Positions 42,581 through 52,133 are shown, counted from the stretch's first letter. The stretch: 64,000 nt of DNA from Streptacidiphilus fuscans (GCF_015690355.1 NZ_JADPRT010000014.1:1-64000); one strand, 5' to 3'. Notes: generated from the letters alone by a model not told the origin. Made by a program: numbers and translations.

Positions 42581-43648
42581 TCATTCGTCAGATGCCGGAC
42601 GCCCGAGCTGTGTCGCCAGCCAGTCCGCCGTGCGTGGGAGCCACTGCGCTCGCGCGTTGCCGAGCAGGTGGTCCCCGTCCGGCACGAGCAGGTACTCAGC
42701 CCGCGCGACGGCCGTGGGCCACCGCGCGCCGGTGGCGCCGCCCGGGGGCCCGGGCAGACCCCCGGGCACCACCCGCAGGGGACCGCGGATGGCGTGCGCG
42801 AGCGGCAGCAGGTTCACCTGCTCCGCGAACTCCCGTGCGGCGTCCGGGGATCCGCAGCGCTGAGCCAGCGTCTCGGTGACAAAGGCGGGCAGCTCGGACC
42901 AGTCCAGCGCGGTGGGGCTGCTCACCGTCACGGTCGCGCGGACCCGAGGTTCGCGGGCGGCGACCACCCCGGCGTAGAAGCCGCCCATGCTCAAGCCCAC
43001 CAGGCCGGTCCGTTCGTGATCCAGCCCGTCATGCCGGGCAGCCAGGTGGTCGAGGACCGCGCCGACCACCCGCTCGTAGTGGGGTTCGGGCGCCGAGCTC
43101 GCGGCGAGGAGCCCCTGGCCCGGGCCGTCGACGGCCGCGACCGCAAGACCTCGCGCGAGCAGGGCATCGGCCACGTCGTGGAACTCCTCCTTGCTGGAGT
43201 CCATGCCCGGAACGATCACCACCACCGGCGGCCTGCGCACCCCGGCGGGTCGGCGCAGCCGGCCGACGAAGCCGGGCCCCTCGATCCGCGCCGCGTCCGG
43301 TTCCGCCAGGGCGAGCGAGCGCCGCATGGCCTCGTCCGCGCCGGTCTCGGCACGGACGAGCGCCTCACGGTCGGGATGCGGCAGGAGAGTTGCGCAGTGC
43401 AGCCAGGCGGCGGCGGTCCGGAACGAGGTCGCTGCGGAGACGAGGTGACCGGCCGCCTCCGCCGTCTCCCCCGCCGCAAGGTGGGTGCGACCGGCGCGCT
43501 CGAAGGCGGCGGGCCACTCGTACAGGGAGGTGATCGTGGCGGTCACCCGGTCGTACGCGAAAGGGTCCACGCCCGCGCCGACCGCCCGCGAGCGGTTGCC
43601 GGCGAGGAAGGCGGGCAGCAGGCCAGGGGTGTCGAAGAACGTCGTCAT
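42581..43648 (-). CDS. Alpha/beta hydrolase, esterase type
   Basis: 355 residues from ATG 43648. A helical N-terminal region of about 130 residues (FERAGRTHLAAGETAEAAGHL) precedes the hydrolase core: VVVIVPGMDSSKEEF, GPGQG, nucleophile elbow GLSMGGFYAG, and PDGDHLLG near the end for the histidine. It resembles FrsA/2,6-dihydroxypseudooxynicotine hydrolase types. Convergent with the Eis-like gene, 19 nt apart. Substrate unknown. Confidence 0.85.
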   Translation of the reverse strand: MTTFFDTPGLLPAFLAGNRSRAVGAGVDPFAYDRVTATITSLYEWPAAFERAGRTHLAAGETAEAAGHLVSAATSFRTAAAWLHCATLLPHPDREALVRAETGADEAMRRSLALAEPDAARIEGPGFVGRLRRPAGVRRPPVVVIVPGMDSSKEEFHDVADALLARGLAVAAVDGPGQGLLAASSAPEPHYERVVGAVLDHLAARHDGLDHERTGLVGLSMGGFYAGVVAAREPRVRATVTVSSPTALDWSELPAFVTETLAQRCGSPDAAREFAEQVNLLPLAHAIRGPLRVVPGGLPGPPGGATGARWPTAVARAEYLLVPDGDHLLGNARAQWLPRTADWLATQLGRPASDE

Positions 43649-44044
43649 CAGGTGCGGGTGCTCCAGGTTCGGGTGCCGTGCGGACGCGCCAGAGCGGCGC
43701 GCGGGGGGACGGGCACCAGTGGATCCCGGGTCCGCGCGCGGGATCCAACAGCCGATCGGACGCACCGACAACTGCCGGCTGTCGGGCACGTGCGGATGTG
43801 AACGACCGAGGTCGAATTCTGTGCGGAACCTGTGGGGATTCCGTACCTCTGCGTTCCTTCTATTGACGGTGACCAGTCAGCGCCAGTTGACTCCACCACG
43901 CCCAGTGGTGACGGGCAGTCGGTTCGGGACGGCCGACTGCCCGCCCACCACCGGGCGACCGCGGAAACCCCTCGTTCGAGTCGCTTCCAGCCGTGCCGCC
44001 ACCCGTGGCCCGGTTCCTGGACCGACAGCGAAAGGAGCCCCACC
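43649..44044. other. Intergenic, divergent
   Basis: 396 bases between divergent genes. A TTGACG near 43863 may be a -35 element of the secreted-protein gene, but no -10 stands out. I see no gene here. Confidence 0.4.
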
Positions 44045-45220
44045 ATGGGCGTTACGTCACGTCCTCGTGCCCGCCGCCTCGCCGTTTCCGGCCTGGCTTC
44101 CCTCTCCCTGCTCACCGCCGCGACCCTCGCCGCGACCGCGCCCTCCGCACAGGCCGTGCCGGCGCCGTCGCACGTGCAGAACGTGTCGCACGTGACCGCG
44201 AACCCGTTCGACCCGCAGACCGGCCACGCCTACCGGCACGGTGTCATACCCAACCGCGCCACCACCGCCAAGATGCGCGCGTGGGCCAAGTCCCACCAGA
44301 GCCCGAACGCCGCGACCGGCCCGGAGACGCTGTCCTACGGCGGCGGCATCAACGGCGTCGGCGTGCTGGACGGCCACGCCAAGGTCTACCTGGTCTTCTA
44401 CGGCAACCAGTGGGGCACGCAGTCCACCGACTCCAACGGTGACGCCGCCTTCTCCGGTGACCAGGACGGCGCAGCGTCGGCCGCGCAGGAGATGTTCAAG
44501 GGCATCGGCACCGGCGGCGAGCAGTGGTCGTCCGTGCTGACGCAGTGGTGTGACGGCCCCAACGTCAGCGCCGGGGCCACCAGTTGCCCGAGCAACGCCA
44601 GCTTCATCCCGTACCAGACCGGTGGCGTGCTCTCCGGCGTCTGGTACGACAACTCGGCGGCGTCGCCGAGCGCGGCGTCCGGCAACCAGCTGGGCCAGGA
44701 GGCGGTCAACGCGGCGGCGCACTTCGGCAACACCACCGCCGACGCCAACCGTGACGCCTACTACGTGATCCTGTCGCCGACGGGCACCAACCCGGACAAC
44801 TACCAGGGCCAGTACTGCGCCTGGCACGACTACACCGGCGACTCCTCGCTGACCGGCGGTGCGGTCAACTCGCCCTACGGCGACCTGGCCTTCTCCAACC
44901 AGCCCTACAACATGGACTCCGGCTCCGGCTGCGGCGTCGGCTTCATCAACTCGCCCGGAACGCTGGACGGGTACACGATGACGCTGGGCCACGAGTGGCA
45001 GGAGATGATGTCCGACCAGTACCCGGCGGGCGGTTGGACCAACCAGCAGTCCGGCAGCAGCTACAACGGCCAGGAGAACGCGGACGAGTGCGCCTGGCTC
45101 TCCCCGGGCACCGCTGGTGGCGCGGGCATGGTGTCCATGGGCACCGGCAGCTTCGCCGAGCAGGCCACCTGGTCCAACGACACCAACGAGTGCGATCTCT
45201 CCCACGCCACGCTGCACTGA
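44045..45220 (+). CDS. Secreted EXORDIUM/phosphate-induced-like protein
   Basis: 391 residues with a Sec signal (cleavage near AQAV). VYLVFYGNQWG early in the mature chain recalls plant EXORDIUM/PHI-1 proteins (PF04674). The C-terminal half has LGHEWQEMMSDQYPAGGW and NADECAW, a HExxxE metalloprotease-like site followed by an acidic-cysteine motif also seen in that family. The exact chemistry is unknown; an extracellular metallopeptidase-like role is possible. GAAAGGAG precedes ATG 44045. Confidence 0.72.
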   Translation: MGVTSRPRARRLAVSGLASLSLLTAATLAATAPSAQAVPAPSHVQNVSHVTANPFDPQTGHAYRHGVIPNRATTAKMRAWAKSHQSPNAATGPETLSYGGGINGVGVLDGHAKVYLVFYGNQWGTQSTDSNGDAAFSGDQDGAASAAQEMFKGIGTGGEQWSSVLTQWCDGPNVSAGATSCPSNASFIPYQTGGVLSGVWYDNSAASPSAASGNQLGQEAVNAAAHFGNTTADANRDAYYVILSPTGTNPDNYQGQYCAWHDYTGDSSLTGGAVNSPYGDLAFSNQPYNMDSGSGCGVGFINSPGTLDGYTMTLGHEWQEMMSDQYPAGGWTNQQSGSSYNGQENADECAWLSPGTAGGAGMVSMGTGSFAEQATWSNDTNECDLSHATLH

Positions 45221-45290
45221 CAGCGCAGGGGTTCCGATCCTGAACGGGGGTCTCGATCGGACGGCCTGACCCGGTGACGGGCAGGACAGC

Positions 45291-45345
45291 AGGGCCTCTC
45301 GGCGGCTCGACGGCATCCGTGCCGGACAGCCCGCCGAGGGGCCCT
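45291..45345. terminator. Hairpin after the EXORDIUM-like gene
   Basis: AGGGCCTCTCGGCGG (45291-45305) pairs with CCGCCGAGGGGCCCT (45331-45345) apart from one mismatch; 25-nt loop. Confidence 0.7.
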
Positions 45346-45413
45346 GTCGGCGTCCGGGGACCAGTACATTGCCGCTGAGGGAACGTCAGCTGATGCCGTC
45401 GGAAGGATGGTTG

Positions 45414-46670
45414 ATGGAACTCCCCCACGCCGACCCGGACGTCTTCGACCCGCGCGTCTTCGCGCGCGGGATCCCGCACGACGCCTTCCGGCAGCTGCGC
45501 GACACCGCTCCCGTCGCCTGGCAGCAGGAGCGCCAGGTGCTCGACTGGCCCGCCGGGCCCGGCTTCTGGGCCGTCACCCGGCACCGGGACGTGAAGCACG
45601 TGCTGCGCACACCCGAGGTCTTCTCGTCCTGGCTGGGTGCCACGCAGATCCGCGATCCGGAGCCGGACGACCTGGGCTTCATCCGGCGGATGATCCTCAA
45701 CATGGATCCGCCCGAGCACAGCCGGATCCGCCGGATCGCCGCCGGGGTGTTCACCCGGCGGCGGCTTGAGCGGTCCTACGAGCGGATCAGCGCGCGGGCC
45801 GCCGCCCTGCTGGACGCCGTCGCCGGGCGCGGGGAGTGCGACCTGCCGGTCGAGGTGACCGACGACTTCCCGCTGACCAACCTGGCCGAGCTGCTCGGCG
45901 TCCCCGAGAGCGACCGCCGGCTGCTGCTGGAGTGGACCAACCGAGTCATCGGCTACCAGGACCCCGAACACGCCCAGGTGGTACGGGATGCGGACGGACG
46001 CCCGGTCAACCCCCGCTCCCCCGCGATGCTGCGCGACATGTTCGACTACGCCCAGGAGCTGGCCCGGCACAAGCGGGCCCGCCCGGCGGACGACCTGATG
46101 ACCGCGCTTGTCCACGCCTCGGTCGACGGGCGGGAGTTGACCTGTGCGGAACTGGAGATGTTCTTCTTCCTGCTGGTGGTCGCCGGCAACGACACCGTGC
46201 GCAGCGCACTGCCCGGCGGTGTGCTCGCCCTGCTGGACCACCCCGACGCGTACCGGCGGCTGCGCGCGGATCCGGGCCTGCTGCCCACCGCGATCGAGGA
46301 GATGCTGCGCTGGCACCCGCCGGTGCTCAGCTTCCGCCGGACCGCCGCGTGCGACACCGAGCTCGGCGGGCAGCGGATCCGCCGGGGCGACAAGGTCGTG
46401 GTCTACCACGTCTCGGCCCACTACGACGAGCGCGTCTTCCCCGACCCGTACCGGTTCGACCTCACCCGCAGCCCCAACGACCACCTGGCCTTCGGGCAGG
46501 GCCCGCACCTGTGCCTGGGCGCGCACTTCGCCCGGCTGCAACTGCGGGCCTTCTTCACGCAGTTGCTGCAGCGGCTGCCGCAACTGGAGCCCGCCGGGCC
46601 GCCGGTGCGGCTGACGTCCAACTTCATCAACGGCCTCACCCACCTGCCGGTGCACTGGTCAACCGGCTGA
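45414..46670 (+). CDS. Cytochrome P450, CYP125/124-like
   Basis: 418 residues from ATG 45414 (GGAAGG six bases upstream; ATG 45393 is possible). I-helix motif VVAGNDTVRSAL, ExxR in EEMLRWHPP, heme loop FGQGPHLCLGAHFAR with ligand C367. FRRTAACDTELGGQRIRRGDKVVVYHVSAHYDE and the ending SNFINGLTHLPV are typical of CYP124/125/142, monooxygenases that hydroxylate the side chain of sterols or the end of methyl-branched lipids. The helix I reads AGNDT in place of AGxET/DT. Redox partners are not in the window. Confidence 0.9.
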   Translation: MELPHADPDVFDPRVFARGIPHDAFRQLRDTAPVAWQQERQVLDWPAGPGFWAVTRHRDVKHVLRTPEVFSSWLGATQIRDPEPDDLGFIRRMILNMDPPEHSRIRRIAAGVFTRRRLERSYERISARAAALLDAVAGRGECDLPVEVTDDFPLTNLAELLGVPESDRRLLLEWTNRVIGYQDPEHAQVVRDADGRPVNPRSPAMLRDMFDYAQELARHKRARPADDLMTALVHASVDGRELTCAELEMFFFLLVVAGNDTVRSALPGGVLALLDHPDAYRRLRADPGLLPTAIEEMLRWHPPVLSFRRTAACDTELGGQRIRRGDKVVVYHVSAHYDERVFPDPYRFDLTRSPNDHLAFGQGPHLCLGAHFARLQLRAFFTQLLQRLPQLEPAGPPVRLTSNFINGLTHLPVHWSTG

Positions 46671-46708
46671 GGCCGACCAGCTGAGGCCGGGAGGCCGGGT
46701 GTTCGGAG

Positions 46709-47809
46709 TCAGATTCTTCGCGCCGCGCGGAAGCCCCGGGCGTAGAAGTCGGTGCCGTCCAGCAGCGCGTGCCCGGCCATGTCGCCCATGGTCGGGCCGT
46801 TGGCGGCGGAGCGGCTGGAGTAGAAGCGGGGACGGCCGTTGCTGTCCGGGCCCATGTAGAACCCGCAGTGGTCGATCACGTCCGGCTGGCCCTTGAGGAT
46901 GCCGAAGAAGACCAGGTCCCCCGGCTGCAGCACGCTGAGGTCGGTGGCCTGGGTGCCGGTGTTGGGGATGAGCAGCACGCCCGGGCCGTAGGCGGCGATG
47001 GCGAAGGCGCGGCGGGGCAGGCCGACGCCCGCGGTGTCGGTGTTGTGCATCGGCACGCCCATCCGGTAGCCCCAGAGCAGCCGCTGGAAACCGGAGCAGT
47101 CCACGTCGCCGAAGCGCGCCTTTTCGGGCTGGACCTGAGTTCCGTCCGGAAATGTCCAGCTAGTTCCGAGATAGTCGTAGAAGTCCGATTGCTCGGCGTG
47201 GTAGGCGAAATCCAGCGGCCCGTTGACTTTCGGATTACGCGGACCAAAATGCGCTGTTCCGGCAAACCGGACACCCTGCGCGTTGAACTTGTCCGGCGCT
47301 CCGGCGCTGCTGTACTCGAAGGCGGTGGCGAAAAGGTCCGGACTGGTGTCGTTCAGCGTCTTCGGGAACCACTGCCCGAACCAGGCGCTCTTCTCCTCGC
47401 CCTGCTTCCACTCGCTCGGCAGCAGCCGCACCCACGCCTCGGTGGTGACGGTGGCGGAGGTGGTGCGCGGCTCGCTGAAGGTCCGGCTGGCGCCGCGCAG
47501 CACGACGGTGCGGGCGCCGTCGGTGAAGACGGCGAGCTGGTTGCCCGACCCGTCCAGCGCCACCGTGCGCCCCGGCGAGCTCTGCCGCTGGAAGCGGTAG
47601 CCGCCCGATTCCGTCACTGGGCCCGACCCCTTCGCCGACGCCGCGTCCCCGCCGACGCCGAGCGACGTGCTCCCTGTCCCGCCCCGGTTGTGGAGTTCGT
47701 ATCCCAACGCGCCGGCAGTTCCGGCCAGGACGAGTCCGGCGGCACCGGCGAGCAGGGCGCGGCGGGAGGGACGGGAGGGAGTCGAAGAGGACGAGGAGGA
47801 CGGGGACAT
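46709..47809 (-). CDS. Tat-exported NlpC/P60 hydrolase of the PGA operon
   Basis: 366 residues. Twin-arginine signal (PSRRALLAGAAGLVLAG). Middle domain of about 150 residues, then an NlpC/P60 peptidase core: nucleophile in FGDVDCSGFQRLLWG and base histidine in DVIDHCGFYMG. Such enzymes cleave D-gamma-glutamyl bonds, in peptidoglycan or in poly-gamma-glutamate. It is the last gene behind PgsB- and PgsC-like genes, so trimming or release of the polymer is a natural role. ATG 47809; 41 nt after PgsC. Confidence 0.85.
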   Translation of the reverse strand: MSPSSSSSSTPSRPSRRALLAGAAGLVLAGTAGALGYELHNRGGTGSTSLGVGGDAASAKGSGPVTESGGYRFQRQSSPGRTVALDGSGNQLAVFTDGARTVVLRGASRTFSEPRTTSATVTTEAWVRLLPSEWKQGEEKSAWFGQWFPKTLNDTSPDLFATAFEYSSAGAPDKFNAQGVRFAGTAHFGPRNPKVNGPLDFAYHAEQSDFYDYLGTSWTFPDGTQVQPEKARFGDVDCSGFQRLLWGYRMGVPMHNTDTAGVGLPRRAFAIAAYGPGVLLIPNTGTQATDLSVLQPGDLVFFGILKGQPDVIDHCGFYMGPDSNGRPRFYSSRSAANGPTMGDMAGHALLDGTDFYARGFRAARRI

Positions 47810-47850
47810 CGGTGGAACTCCAGGGGTCGGGTGCCGGCTACCGGCGTGGA

Positions 47851-48333
47851 TCAGGCCGTGGGCAGCGCGCCCAGCAGCAGACCCGCCGCCAGCACGACGT
47901 AGGCGGCCAGGGTCACCGCCGTGGTGGAGATGACGGTGGCGGCCTTGGGCTGTCGGACGAGCTGGTAGGCGATCAGGCCGGGCACGATGAAGCCCAGCGT
48001 CTGTGCGGTGTAGAGCAGCGGGAACTCCTGTTGCAGAGCCAGCATGACACTCATCTGCAGCACGACGGCTGTCAACACCACGGCGGCGAACAGCCGCTTG
48101 CCGTAGAGGATCACGACCCGTTGCAGACCCACCGTCACCAGGAAGGTCAGCACGGTGACGCCGAGGACCAGCCAGAACCGGCTCACGTCGGTGACCAGGG
48201 TCAGCGCCAGCCAGCCGGGCGTGATCATGCCGCCGGGCGAGAGGTTGGTGGTGAGGTAGCAGATGAGCGAGAACACGAGGCCGAGCGCGATACCCAGCGC
48301 GGCGGTCTGGGGGGTGACGTTGGCGGGGATCAC
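47851..48333 (-). CDS. pgsC: Poly-gamma-glutamate synthesis protein PgsC/CapC-like
   Basis: 160 residues, about five hydrophobic helices. The signature TNLSPGGMITPGWLAL is the conserved PgsC/CapC loop. Together with PgsB it makes the membrane amide ligase that polymerises glutamate through gamma-carboxyl groups. GTG 48333 with GAGGAAG upstream. 90 nt after the pgsB stop. Confidence 0.9.
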   Translation of the reverse strand: MIPANVTPQTAALGIALGLVFSLICYLTTNLSPGGMITPGWLALTLVTDVSRFWLVLGVTVLTFLVTVGLQRVVILYGKRLFAAVVLTAVVLQMSVMLALQQEFPLLYTAQTLGFIVPGLIAYQLVRQPKAATVISTTAVTLAAYVVLAAGLLLGALPTA

Positions 48334-48423
48334 AGGGCTTCCTCGTGGTGGGATCCGACGGTGGGTCGACGGGTGGGCCGACAGCTGGGTCGACGGGTGG
48401 GGCTGGTGATCACGGCAGCGCGC

Positions 48424-49755
48424 CTAGCGCCGACGCTGGCGCGGGACGCGCAGCGTGAGCGTCGGCGAGTCCGGGGACATGCGGGCGGGCCAGGCCCAGG
48501 GGTCCTCGACGCCCTCGGGCAGCTCGGCGAACCGGCCCTCCGGCGCGGGCGGCGTGAAGGCGTCGTCGTCCTCCTCGTCCTCCGGCAGCTCGGCCAGGCA
48601 GTCCAGGAAGAGCTCGCCCTGGCCGTGGATGTTGCCGACGGCCACCAGCGAGGAGTCCTCGGGCAGTTCGGCGAGCAGGTCCCGGGTGAGCTCCTCCGGG
48701 TCACGCCGGTCGCCGCCCAGGTCGACGATCCGGCCCTGCCAGTGGCCGGGGATCCCGTCGCGGGCGCTCTTGGTCGGATGGCCGATCAGGAAGACCGTGT
48801 CCGGGGCCAGGTCGGGGACGATCGCGCCCATCTGGCCGTTGCGCTCCACCCGGTCGGGGCGGCAGTTGATCACGACGTTGAGCGGGCGGCGGATCGCGCC
48901 GAGGTCCAGCAGCTGCCGCACGTTCATCAGCGTCGACTCGGGGTCGTTGGCAGCGAAGACGTTGGCGAAGCGCAGCCGCTTGTCGTCCTCGGTGCGGTAG
49001 CGCTCCACCGACAGCACGCCCGGGTCCGGCGGGGCCTCCCACATGCCCTGCAGCGCGGTCTCGCGGTCGACGCCGAGCAGGTCGGCGACGGCCAGGGCGA
49101 TGGCGACGTTCTCCTTGAAGGTGAACCAGCTGAAGCCGCGCAGCTCCTCGTCGCTGACGGTCTCCGGGTCCACCGCGATCAGGCGGCAGTTCCGCTTGTC
49201 GGCCTCCTCCTGGAGGATCGCCAGCCGGTCGCGCTCGGCGGTCACGCAGATGCCGCCCTCCGGCATCGAGCGGGACAGCGACCGGGCCACGTCGTCCAGG
49301 GTGGGGCCCATCTCGGCGAGGTGGTCCTCGCGGACGTTGCACAGGACGCCGATGGTGGAGCGGATCAGCTTCTGCTGGTTGATCTCCTGGAGCGCCGGCA
49401 TGACGGCCATGCACTCGATCACCAGCGCGTCCGGCCGGTAGACGGCGGCGCGGCGGACGATGCCGATCTGCTCGACCACGTTGGCCAGGCCGAACTTGCG
49501 GTAGACCGGCTCCTCGGTGGCGTCGGGGTGGATGAACCGGGCCGCGGTGCCGGTGGTCTTGGCGACCGTGACCAGGTTGCCGCCGCGCAGCGCGCCCGCA
49601 CACAGCCGGGTGATGGAGCTCTTGCCGCGGATGCCGTTGACCAGCACCCGGACCGGTATCTGCTCCAGCGAGATGTAGTGGCGTCGCTGCTCGACGATCC
49701 CGGCCAGGAGGAGCCCGGCGCAGCAGATCACCAGCACGCAGTAGAGGAAGAGCAC
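48424..49755 (-). CDS. pgsB: Poly-gamma-glutamate synthase PgsB/CapB-like
   Basis: 443 residues. An N-terminal membrane helix (LFLYCVLVICCAGLLLAGIV) is followed by the P-loop NGIRGKSSITRL (41-47) and Mur-ligase-type ATP grasp, with GTAARF, ECMAVMPALQEINQ, NVREDHLAEMGPT and INCRPDRVERNGQM. This is the catalytic ATP-dependent ligase of the polymer. A proline/acid-rich tail of about 60 residues is extra compared with Bacillus PgsB. GTG 49755 with AAGGAACC; 29 nt behind the tandem sensor gene. PgsA is not encoded nearby. Confidence 0.92.
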   Translation of the reverse strand: MLFLYCVLVICCAGLLLAGIVEQRRHYISLEQIPVRVLVNGIRGKSSITRLCAGALRGGNLVTVAKTTGTAARFIHPDATEEPVYRKFGLANVVEQIGIVRRAAVYRPDALVIECMAVMPALQEINQQKLIRSTIGVLCNVREDHLAEMGPTLDDVARSLSRSMPEGGICVTAERDRLAILQEEADKRNCRLIAVDPETVSDEELRGFSWFTFKENVAIALAVADLLGVDRETALQGMWEAPPDPGVLSVERYRTEDDKRLRFANVFAANDPESTLMNVRQLLDLGAIRRPLNVVINCRPDRVERNGQMGAIVPDLAPDTVFLIGHPTKSARDGIPGHWQGRIVDLGGDRRDPEELTRDLLAELPEDSSLVAVGNIHGQGELFLDCLAELPEDEEDDDAFTPPAPEGRFAELPEGVEDPWAWPARMSPDSPTLTLRVPRQRRR

Positions 49756-49784
49756 CGAATGGTTCCTTAGGGCCTTGTGGTCTG

Positions 49785-52133
49785 TCAGTTCCGGGGCGCC
49801 GTGGCGTTGCCGGCCTTGCCGGCGCTGCCTGCGTTGGTGGCCTTGCCGGCCTTGGTCGCCTTGGAAGACGCAGACGCGCGGCCTCCGGATCCCAGCCGCT
49901 GACGGATGATCTCCAGGCTCCGGGTGATGGAGCCGACCTCGTCGTGATGGACCGGGTACAGCACGGTCTTGCGGTCACCGGCGGCGAGGCGCTCGGCGAC
50001 CTCGGCCAGGTCGCGCAGCGGCCGGACCACGACCACGAAGAGCCAGCCGAGGCAGATGACCGAGACGGTCAGGCCCAGCAGACCGACCAGCATGGTCAGC
50101 CGCTCCGTCCGGTTGGCGCTCAGGTCCAGCCAGGACTCCGGCTGCGCGCTGACCACCTGCCAGCTGGGCTGGCGCGACACGTTCGCGATCACGCCGACCG
50201 GCGCGGCGGCCGCGATCGCGGTGCCGTCGGAGGTGGGCACGACCGCATTGGCGGGCTGGACCGGGTTGTCGACGGCGAGCCCGGTCAGCGACGGGTCGGG
50301 CAGGCTCTGGAAGGCGCGGAAGCCGCCGTCGGAGCCGATCACCTTGTGCTCGGCGTCCACCAGATAGACGTGGCCCATCCCGGCGTGGTTGAGGACGCTG
50401 TTGAGGTAGCTGGTGTCGAACTCGCCGACCACGGCGACCGGCGTCCCGGGCCCGGTGACGGGCTGCGGCTTCCCGGCGACCGGCGCGGGCTTGGACACCA
50501 CCGCGTAGACGGCCGTCGACGGCACCTTGCCGCCGGTGTTGAGCTGCAGCACGCCGCCGCCCGGGGGCACGTGGTGCAGCTGCTGACGCGGAGCGAGACC
50601 GACCGAGGTGAGGACCGAGCCGTCCTGCGCGAGCACGTAGAGCGCGCGGTAGCGGCTGTGCTCCTTGAGCGTGCTGGCGAGCAGCTGCTGCATCCGGGAG
50701 GTGGTGCTGGAGGCGGACAGCGAGGCCGCGACCGAGGCGACGTCCGTGTAGCCGGTGGCCAGGCTGCTCTCCACCCGGTTCGCGGCGGCGACGGTGCGCA
50801 GCTGCTGATCGCTGATCAGCTGCGCCGGGACCTGCTCGGTCGACGTCGGCTTGTCCAGCACGAACAGCAGCGGAACGGACCAGGCCACCAGCACGAACCC
50901 GCAGAGCACCACCAGGGCGCGGGCGCCGAAGGTCCGCTTGAGCGGCTGGAACACCTTGGGCGACGAGCCGACCTGCTGGCGGCGCAGCCCCTCCAGCGCG
51001 CGGCCTATTCGGGCGGCCTCGCCCAGGCGCGGCTGCGGTGCGGGCCGGGAGAGGTCGCCCCGGGCTATCCGCGCGCCCGCGAGGTGCAGCCGCAGCAGCG
51101 GGCGCTGCAGCCCGAGCACCAGCAGTGCGGTGATCAGCAGCGCGGCGCCCAGCAGGGAGGCGGCGGCGATCAGCGCGACCAGCGAGTTCCCGGTCACGGC
51201 GGAGGTCTGCGGGGTGGAGACGGCCACGACGGCGACCAGGTGCAGGGCGTCCGCGCCGCCGTCGGAGACGGTGGCGACGTCGGCCCAGCCCGCCACGGTC
51301 CGGTGGCCGCCGGCCAGGCTGCCCAGCAGGAAGCCGGAGGGCCGGGTGGAGCTGTTGGCGATGTCGCCCTGCTGCGCCGCGGCGGAGGACGCGTCGGCGG
51401 GTATGCGCTTGTCCTGCGTGGCGGTCAGGGCCGGGCCGGAGCCGGCGACGACCTTGCCGTGCCGGTCCACCAGCTCGACGGTGCGGGTGAGGTCGCCGCC
51501 CGGCGCGGGTGCGGCCAGCAGGTCCGAGCCGACCAGCAGCCGGGTGCCCTGGCCCTGCAGGTCGACCGAGGCGAACACCAGCAGCCGGGTCTGACCGTTG
51601 GTCAGCGTGACCAGCTTCGGCGGGATCGTCTCGTTCGCCGCGACCGAGGAGACCGCGCTCGCCGGGAACGCCTCGCCCGTGGTGGCCAGCTCGGTCCCGG
51701 TGGTCGGGTCGACCAGGGCGGCGCCGCGCCAGGGCGTGCCGAGCGCGGTGAGCGCCTTCAGGTAGGCGGCGTCGGTGGTGGCCTGGTCTCCGGAGAGCGC
51801 GGTCGCGTCCTCGCGGATCGCCGCCACGTCCTGGTTGACGGCCGCGCGGATGTCGGAGGCGGTGTCGGAGGCGATGTGCTGCTGCGAGTTGAGCACGGCG
51901 GGCGCCACGTCCTCGGCCACGGTCTGACCCAGCGCCAGCATGGCGAGGGCGACCACGGCGAGGAGCAGGCACAGCAGCGCGGCGAGGGGAGGACGGACGC
52001 CGCCCAGCAGCGGCATGTCGGCCCGGAGCCGGGTGCGGTGCCGGCGAGGCCGACCAGGACCGTACTGCGACGGTCCCGGGGTCACGGCGGGCGTGGACAG
52101 GGTATTCACCTCTCGAAGGAGAGAAAGGCACAT
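49785..52133 (-). CDS. Tandem extracytoplasmic sensor/HAMP protein without output domain
   Basis: About 782 residues; the start is uncertain (ATG 52133, GTG 52109 also possible). Two similar halves: a transmembrane helix, an outer ligand domain of about 200 residues, a second helix and a HAMP-like linker (LVLGLQRPLLRLHLAGARIARGDLS; VVVVRPLRDLAEVAERLAAGDRKT). The second half opens ALVVLCGFVLVAWSVPLLFVL. There is no kinase, cyclase or methyl-accepting domain; the tail is an Ala/Gly/Lys repeat (KATKAGKATNAGSAGKAGN). First gene of the PGA operon, so it may sense the envelope or polymer and act on PgsBC by direct contact (inference). Confidence 0.78.
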   Translation of the reverse strand: MCLSLLREVNTLSTPAVTPGPSQYGPGRPRRHRTRLRADMPLLGGVRPPLAALLCLLLAVVALAMLALGQTVAEDVAPAVLNSQQHIASDTASDIRAAVNQDVAAIREDATALSGDQATTDAAYLKALTALGTPWRGAALVDPTTGTELATTGEAFPASAVSSVAANETIPPKLVTLTNGQTRLLVFASVDLQGQGTRLLVGSDLLAAPAPGGDLTRTVELVDRHGKVVAGSGPALTATQDKRIPADASSAAAQQGDIANSSTRPSGFLLGSLAGGHRTVAGWADVATVSDGGADALHLVAVVAVSTPQTSAVTGNSLVALIAAASLLGAALLITALLVLGLQRPLLRLHLAGARIARGDLSRPAPQPRLGEAARIGRALEGLRRQQVGSSPKVFQPLKRTFGARALVVLCGFVLVAWSVPLLFVLDKPTSTEQVPAQLISDQQLRTVAAANRVESSLATGYTDVASVAASLSASSTTSRMQQLLASTLKEHSRYRALYVLAQDGSVLTSVGLAPRQQLHHVPPGGGVLQLNTGGKVPSTAVYAVVSKPAPVAGKPQPVTGPGTPVAVVGEFDTSYLNSVLNHAGMGHVYLVDAEHKVIGSDGGFRAFQSLPDPSLTGLAVDNPVQPANAVVPTSDGTAIAAAAPVGVIANVSRQPSWQVVSAQPESWLDLSANRTERLTMLVGLLGLTVSVICLGWLFVVVVRPLRDLAEVAERLAAGDRKTVLYPVHHDEVGSITRSLEIIRQRLGSGGRASASSKATKAGKATNAGSAGKAGNATAPRN

